Source of the DNA: Oopsacas minuta
Lineage: Eukaryota; Porifera; Hexactinellida; Lyssacinosida; Leucopsacidae
Reading direction: 5' to 3'
Length of the DNA: 64,000 nt
NCBI GenBank assembly: GCA_024704765.1
Contig: JAKMXF010000111.1
Location: 1,747,627-1,811,626, forward strand
Shown: piece after piece, positions 57,690 to 64,000 of the stretch
How positions within the stretch are numbered: the stretch's first letter is position 1
Layout: each line of letters starts with the position of its first letter
Program-made: the position numbers and the translations under genes
The notes under the pieces: generated by a model
What the model was told of the DNA's origin: nothing
What the model saw: only the letters and a program-made list of their open reading frames with translations
Database searches by the model: none

Positions 57690-58210
57690 CAATATTATTA
57701 AATCTCAATGAATGTTTGTTTGTCCGTTGTCAAGGAAAGGATTTACGGTATGCAATTTTAAATTGTCGCATAACTAGGTATTATCGTGTCTATCAAGGAA
57801 GTGAAAGAATTCAATAAAACTGCACTAAATCTATCGGACATGCTGAATCCGATTTTCACACTTTTGGGGTAATCATGTGAAGGTATTTGTTGTCTTTATG
57901 AATATAAGTTAAACAAATTATCCAAATTTCAAAATATACGTACTAAAAAGGTTACCCTGAATCCGAATATCGTATTATCAAATTTCAAGTAGTTACTCGC
58001 AACCAACGGCTACAAAGGGGGTTGATCTTACAAAATTGTTCAATTATATACATGCCATATAAGTATATTCGTGAATTACATTTTCTAAATATATCTATAT
58101 TGTAACACTCAAAGGACGGTCAATTTGGAGAATATGGATACCTCGAGGCGCAATGCGCCGAGTTCACGAGACGATGAACGAAAGGCTCATATTCATTAAA
58201 TTGGAAGACA
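57690..58210 (+). repeat. Dispersed repeat A, copy 2
   Basis: TTTGTTTGTCCGTTGTCAAGG at the start, GAATATAAGTTAAACAAATTA, GGACGGTCAATTTGGAGAAT, and GAGGCGCAATGCGCCGAGTT near the end. Parts recur at 35500-35925 and 10090-10115. Probably a non-autonomous element; no ends defined. Confidence 0.55.
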
Positions 58211-58599
58211 ACACCTAGAGGCAAACAAAAACTTCTCATCCCTCAAAGTATGATTTCTGTAAGAATTTTATATTAATGCTACATTCCCAGTCCTTAAATT
58301 CCCATACCGCAGAAAGCTACGACGATTAGATAATGAAATAATAGACACTTTGTGATGACCTAGTTTTTTGTCTAGATAAACATCTTATGAAATACAAGAT
58401 ATTTACAGTTAATGTGGAAAGATTCAAAGTAAAAACGTGGATGCCACCATATTTAGCACTTTTAGCTGAAAATCTAAGGAAATATAAACGACCCTTATAC
58501 AATAATTGGATAATACAAAAATATATTACTTGGGAATATAATGTTGAACTCTAATTTCTATTGAATAATATTGTCAAATAATCTAAATACTTCCATAAA

Positions 58600-60680
58600 G
58601 TAGCTCCTTGATTTCCCCCCCCCCCAATACATCTCTGCTTGTAACAGAAGAGGTTGCCACTGAGGGTGCTTAAGACGACACATGAGCAGTAGAACAAGCA
58701 CAGCTGGGCAGAAGAAGTTGATGCTTAGCGTACCAGCGGCACACACGCGGCCCTATGACACCAATTCCTCAAGTCCACTGCTAAATGCAATCTATGCCCA
58801 TCAGAAATATCTAGTTCTGCTAAGGGAACATCAAACTTATTTCTCCATCTCAAGGTATTATTGGTTTGTTAAATAAGGTTTCCTTGTTGTATATGTAGAC
58901 AGTACTAGTATTTGGCGAGAATTAACTTGAATAATCAATTAAATAAGTACAAAATATTTTAAAGTAAATACACAGTTATGTAAATTATCTTTCTTATTTT
59001 CAGAGAAAGCACAAGGAAGCATTGGAAGAGGAACAAGCAAAAACAACAGTAAAGAAAAGCAGTCAACTCTAATCTCATTGATTGCTCCACCTAAGAAGAC
59101 AGTGCCAAAGATTCCCGCCAAACAGAACGGACAGATGCCGTTGTCACATATATTGCAGGCGACTTGTTGCTCCTCCACGAGTAAACGATTCCGAAATGTG
59201 ATAAACAAGCTGACCCTAAATACCAAATCCCCAGTCGAAGCACCTAACCAAAGAACTACTGCGTCTCAAGATCACCAAAATCCAAGACAACTTATCACTC
59301 AACTCAAGCAAGTTAAAAAGGTATCTGTGACTATTGATTTGAAGAACAGCAGACTTAGGCGAAGTTACGATGGCATTACATGCTACTTCATCATTGATTG
59401 GAATTTGGAATCTGTTATGCTCACTTGCTCTAGTTTTCGTGTATCTCATACAGCTGATTCCATCGATGAACAGTTTAAGAACACAACTGGCAGCTTTGGG
59501 ATCTCCAATAGGTATTACACATCGTCAAGGACAACGCTGCTAACCTGATCAGAGCCTTCTTATTACCTGGCTTCGAGGAAATTGGGTCGTATGATTCAAG
59601 TGACGAATCGTCTGATGATGGGGAAAGTGATGTGTTATCACCTGTTTGTAACAACTCCCTGTACTAATATGTGAATGAGGACTTTTCTTGTATCGCTCAT
59701 CAATGCAGCTAGTGATCAAAGATGTTTTTATCAAGCTACTATCCTTAACCAAGTTCTCGCAAAAGCCTCAGCAATCGTATCGCATTTTCTCAAATCAATA
59801 CATGCATCAGAATTACTGGAATCGCAAAAACGGGTCCAAACTGCTAACACCACAAGATGGAATTCACAACTTGTCATGGTGCGATCCATCCTGCATATTC
59901 CAGAAGAAATATTGGCTCCCTATATACACAGCACCAGATTACTGCATATGACCGTAATACCCTGAAGGACATGATTGAAATTTTGAAGCCTTTCGAAAGT
60001 GTCACACACTGTGTTCAAGGTTAGAAGGTAATCACTGGGAGTATTGTTGTCCCCTGTGTACGTATACTGAATGTGGAGATGGAAGTATCGTGTTCCAAGT
60101 ACTGTTCCGAGTTCCTTGCTACACTGAAGGACTCTCTTTACAAAAGACTGTCACACTGTGAAGAACACAACGGTTTTCTAAATGCAGGTGCTTATGATCC
60201 AAGGTTCAAGTTACAATGGTGCTCTCAGGCTTAAAAGCCTAGGCACAAGTACAGCCTCATAGCTAAAGCTATAAATATCGCTCCTAACCAGCCTGCATTT
60301 TTTCCTACTGAAATCATTCCCAATCCCGAACCTGCGACAACCAAACGTTGAGGATCCTTAGTTCGCTGATCAATGTTCCTGTCAATGGTATCAATACTAG
60401 AAGTAGTATTGAATTGGAAATACAAGACTATCTAAGTGCTCCATGACACCCAGATGAATCAGACCCCTCAGTTCCTGGAAGCCACACGCCCAAATTCCCA
60501 CACTTAGCTTATTAGCAAGGATTTTTTGTGTATACCAGCATCTTCTGCTCTTGTGGAGAGGTTATTTAGCATTGCAGGAAAGCAATTCGCCCAGGGAGAA
60601 CTCGTCGAATAGACAAAACATTTGAACAACTGATGTTCCTGAGATCTAATGACTCTAATGATATACAGTATTGTAGGTGA
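58600..60680 (+). pseudogene. hAT transposase of the ZBED type with a probable intron
   Basis: The start near 58640 has a BED-finger-like VATEGALRRHM. A candidate intron lies at 58855-59003 (AAG/GTATTA to TTTTCAG/AGAAAG) and joins that part to RKHKEALEEEQAKTT. Then KQNGQMPLSHILQ and KKVSVTIDLKNSRL (first Asp) are followed by SYDGITCYFIIDWNLESVML. A break near 59540 is followed by IVKDNAANL-like coding in another frame. LNQVLAKASAIVSHFLKSIH and NTTRWNSQLVMVRSI are well kept (59735-59895). IPASSALVERLFSIAGK (60530-60580) is the C-terminal hAT motif with its Glu. Stops and shifts throughout. No ends found. Confidence 0.82.
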
Positions 60681-60941
60681 TATTTGATTAAGCAATAATA
60701 TAAGTAGCAGAATATTTTGCAGGTACATGGTATTCATTTGGTTATAGTATAGTATTGGTTTTTTTTAACAGATAATATAAAGTGAATTGCTTATTCATCA
60801 TCATTTGTCTATTAATTAGAGACGGGTACAGATGATGAGAATCTTGTTAATAAAATATCCACGGTCGGAACAGAACATATCAGAATTTGCATCAGTTTGG
60901 CGAATTGTATTTGTATTAGTACTTAAATACATTCCAAAGTA

Positions 60942-62263
60942 CTTGGTGAGACACAAAAGTAATGAGACTCTATTTCTGCGTGATTATTTAGGAGAGTTTA
61001 ATAAGCTATCATATTGGATTTATGAGACGTAATCTCCCAACATTCAATCACAGACTTGCAATGCCTATAAAATCTTCGAATTTCCAGTGGGAAACGTTCT
61101 GCTAGCAGCTGTCTCATGAATTGCAGCATTTTCTTTTGGATTTCTTCTGCACTAGAATATTCATCTTGCCATAGATGCTTTTTCGCGCCTTGAAGACCCG
61201 CCTATCGCACTGAATCAAGTCTGGACTGTATGGCGATTGTTTAATTAACATCATATCCCTCCTTTTAAGGTATTTCATTTTCGCTCTAGCAGTATGGAGT
61301 CTAGCGTTGTCATGTTGCCACAGTAATTCACAAAGTTTTGTTGGATTTGAGTGAAGTTTATGCCATCATTCTCCAGTGGATTGAATAAAGTCAACATCTA
61401 CCTCTGCATTTATTGTCCCTTTGGGGGTTGGGAGAACAACGCTGAATTTCCTATAACCAGTAAATCCCAAAATGATTTATGCCTTACGATTTGTCAGTTG
61501 AGGTCGGACAACTCGAGGACGTTTCTGATCAGGGTTCAGCCATGCTTTGTTCTCTGCCTTTGTTAGATGAGAATCAAAAACACCCAATTCTCGTCCTCAG
61601 TTGCCCAACACCTTAGAAGTTTGGCCATTGAGTATTTATCAATCATCTCGACGATTTCTTGAGCACAGACCACCCTAGAGCCCATGTTAGCTTTAGAAAG
61701 CAGGTATGGGACCCAGACAGAGCAGACCTTTCTCAACCCCATCACCTCATCTAGGATGCGTCTAACCGATTCTCTACTAATCTCAGTTGCATCAGCTAGT
61801 ATTCCAACTGACTGTTTAGGTTTAGCTTCATTTAATTGACGAATTTGATGAATATGGACGTCGTTTGTCGAGTAACGAGGGCGACCCACTCTGGGATCGT
61901 CCTTTAACGAAAATCTCTCCTCATTAAACCTTTGATACCATCTAAGCACAGTCGCTCTTGACAGGGATTCATCAAGTTTTGTTTCCAGAAGTTGATCATG
62001 AATTTCTGACGGGCTTTTACCCCTCCTAAACTCGATAAATATGTAAGCCCTGAAATGTTCTTTGTCTAAATTCATCAACGCTATAGGAGCATATTCTCTA
62101 TGAGCAAATATAGTGAATTACCAGAAAACAAATGATAAGAATTGTGTATAAACCGAATTAGTACATTATATGGTGTAGTCTTTACAGTCATGGGCAAATG
62201 ACATATAATTTTGATTATCTACAAGTTACACATCGAGTCTCATTACTTTTGTGTCCCACCAAG
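60942..62263 (-). mobile_element. Mariner element 4, both ends, about 1322 bp
   Basis: The left end CTTGGTGAGACACAAAAGTA (preceded by TA) and the right end read backwards, CTTGGTGGGACACAAAAGTA, match over at least 28 bases. The right flank is TG rather than TA, so one duplication base has changed. The transposase runs right to left inside. Confidence 0.88.
61000..62078 (-). pseudogene. Mariner DD34D-type transposase, broken
   Basis: The first 171 codons are open: KEHFRAYIFIEFRRGKSPSE, TVLRWYQRFNEERFSLKDD, then VGRPRYSTND (linker box) and VWVPYLLSK. TEDENWVFL carries the first Asp. After a stop near 61563 other frames give KRPRVVRPQLTNRKA and HDNARLHTARAK (second Asp). QSPYSPDLIQCDRRVFK holds the third Asp, 34 residues on, with the usual FW after it lost. 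The C-terminus RRFYRHCKSVIECWE is near 61040. Start chosen at MMNLDKEHF because it sits at the normal distance from the right end. Confidence 0.87.
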
Positions 62264-62449
62264 TGTTTGTATTTATATGTATATACAATGTAATTCAAGT
62301 ATATTTGAGAGTTTCAAAAGTACTTGTACTTGTAGCTAAATACATTTCAGTATGGGATTAACCATCGAGCGAAACTTCAATGTTACAATCAAGAATAGAC
62401 AGTCTTTTTGGACTTGATGAAAATATACTGTAAATTGTTTTAGTTGTTC
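62264..62449. other. Short non-coding stretch
   Basis: Contains repeated GTACTTGTACTTGTA near 62317-62331. Nothing else seen. Confidence 0.4.
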
Positions 62450-63800
62450 CTAGAAATGTTATTACATCTGTACAACATAAAGCTGATTTCGCACCACACA
62501 AGTTTTGACTATGATACCCACAAGGTGAGATAGTGCATAAAGGATTTTCTTGCTCTAAATGTTTTGAACTCCATTATGCCTTCCGAATAAAATACTTGCA
62601 TTATCATATCCCTGCCACCTGCAATCTTTAAAAGGAATTTCATTTTCTGTTAGAAATTATAATTTCATAGTAGCGATCTCTGAACTAGTTTGCTGGAGTC
62701 ATCAACGAAAGTAAAAAACTGTCCACGAATTATGTACTTATTCTGTTCCCGGGTCAAGTATCTAAACACAAAGGTGCTTTGTTCAATTTCTGAAACATTT
62801 AGAGTCGTATCTACCATGATGAAAAAGTATTTAGCATCATCTCGTTCTTCTCGGATGCAACGGGGAACATTATCTGCGGATATATGGATAAATTCGTTTT
62901 GAGAATCCTTAGAAAGTAATGGACCTGTAAACCTTTCCCTCCTTTTTGAGATTCTTGCACTATTGTAACGTGTCACGAAGAACTTGATCATAATGAGATA
63001 TAAATTCAATTATTCCAAGAAAATTACCATTGTGAACATCTCCCCTAAAGGACAGACTCCTTTCACCCAAGAGGAGAACAACATCAAAGATTTTTTGCAG
63101 TAATATCTTCCATTTGTTATTTCGATTGTCATGCTTGCAGTAAGTTGCATACCAATTGTAGAGTTGTGCAGTAAACGAATTTAAATTGATGCCATTCCAA
63201 GTAACATCGTTTGTGATTTGTGCTATTTTCATATTGAGATCTACTATAGAATAGTCTTTACATTTGACCTACGACCGAAACCAGTTACCGAAGCAAGATA
63301 TGAAGGAGTTGAGCTGATACATGCTTCTGTATATGCAAATAACCTACACGGAAACCAAGTATTCTTAGATTGACTGTAAACAAGCCAATCTGTGTTTTCA
63401 GTTTCATCATTTAGCCTTCCTTTCATAAACAAAGAGAAGGGAAAAGCTTAACCTGTGACATCTGGAGGAATGTATAATAGTTTGGGTTGAGACCGGGTAT
63501 TCACCCACTCCTCAATCCCTTTCTTTGAAACATGTGCATATAAGGCTCCAATGTAATATATTCTCACTTGATTCCTTTCAAATTCACAAGTGGCTTTAAC
63601 TTCGGAATGGTATTCTGAAACTTTGTTCTTAAAATTGTCCACGGCATCAAGAATATTCTCATCCAATACTCTTTCCATAAGTTTTGAAGAATTTCAGCTG
63701 GTCTGTGAATACCGACTTGAAATAATGTCTGCAATCCTTTCATCGACACTATCTCTTACCCGCTTCTCTTGACGATTTTGTGCACCTAACTTATGAGTGT
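62450..63800 (-). pseudogene. hAT transposase of the ZMYM1-like type, broken
   Basis: Read from about 63800: MSYTHKLGAQNRQEKRVRDS, then IPPDVTG. DWLVYSQSKNTWFPCRLFAY is the TTF-type finger. WKILLQKIFDVVLLLGERSL, FRGDVHNGNFLGIIEFISHY, LLSKDSQNEFIHISADNVPR and REERDDAKYFFIMVDTTLNV (first Asp region) follow in order. Then FVFRYLTREQNKYII and, after a shift near 62690, WQGYDNASILFGRHNGVQ. Unlike the other hAT copy the second Asp (QGYDNAS) is kept. The C-terminal dimerisation part is absent before mariner 4, so the gene is truncated. Several stops. The last 200 bases of the window show no gene. Confidence 0.82.
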
Positions 63801-64000
63801 AAGACATAATTACTGATCGAAATATTGAAGGATTGAAATACAGCAATTTGTAGAATTCAATATCAATAATCGTGTTGAAAGTAAAATAAATTAATCTCAA
63901 ATGAACTAATATGGTTTCAACCGATGAAATATAATTAGTAACAATTTATTAATGACATGTTGAATCCTTTGTCTGATTTGTGTGAGATCATAGCAATTAT

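Overview
The window is eukaryotic, AT-rich, gene-poor DNA packed with decayed mobile elements. Nothing in it is organised like a bacterial, phage or organellar genome: there are no operons, almost all long frames are broken transposases, and elements sit inside one another. The mix (FLYWCH-type Mutator-like elements, DD34D mariners, Tigger, hAT of the ZMYM and ZBED types, Ginger, Helitron, a RAG1/Transib-type element, a non-LTR retrotransposon fragment) fits an invertebrate animal genome. A crustacean or other arthropod is my guess, but the sequence does not settle the species. I see no convincing complete host gene; one open exon with splice signals at 48997-49503 is the best host candidate.

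Layout. 1-3317: Mutator-like element copy 1 (left end outside the window), built as a 1.3-kb-armed palindrome of its transposase gene, inserted in a minus-strand pseudogene (3318-4916) of an unnamed zinc-finger transposase-like family. 4917-14241: mostly unassigned AT-rich DNA with small inverted-repeat elements. 14242-15547 and 16229-17544: two mariners with TA flanks. 17865-19913: a Tigger element. 21340-21870: non-LTR reverse transcriptase remnant. 22356-25410: a Ginger-type element (integrase plus a C-terminal cysteine-protease-like domain) with about 137-bp terminal repeats and a GTGG duplication. 28656-34522: a third mariner, split by Mutator-like copy 2 (28794-33343), again palindromic. 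35929-39257: a RAG1/Transib-type element with CACAGTG at one end and a GTGAC target duplication. 43350-46800: a decayed Helitron. 48997-49503: possible host exon. 49691-52883: a hAT element inside a foldback repeat. 53805-56553: an element with about 400-bp terminal repeats, CAC ends and a TAAA duplication, coding for an unnamed transposase-like protein. 56880-57470: a Mutator-like fragment. 58600-60680: a ZBED-like hAT. 60942-62263: a fourth mariner. 62450-63800: a ZMYM-like hAT.

The elements do not work together as a pathway; they are layers of insertion. The strongest point is that several have both ends and target-site duplications readable by eye, so unit lengths are known: Ginger 3055 bp, RAG1-like 3329 bp, hAT 3193 bp, long-TIR element 2749 bp, mariners about 1.3 kb. 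The RAG1-like element keeps every catalytic and zinc-ligand position I can align to vertebrate RAG1 and carries only two visible lesions. All coordinates and alignments were made by eye without database searches.
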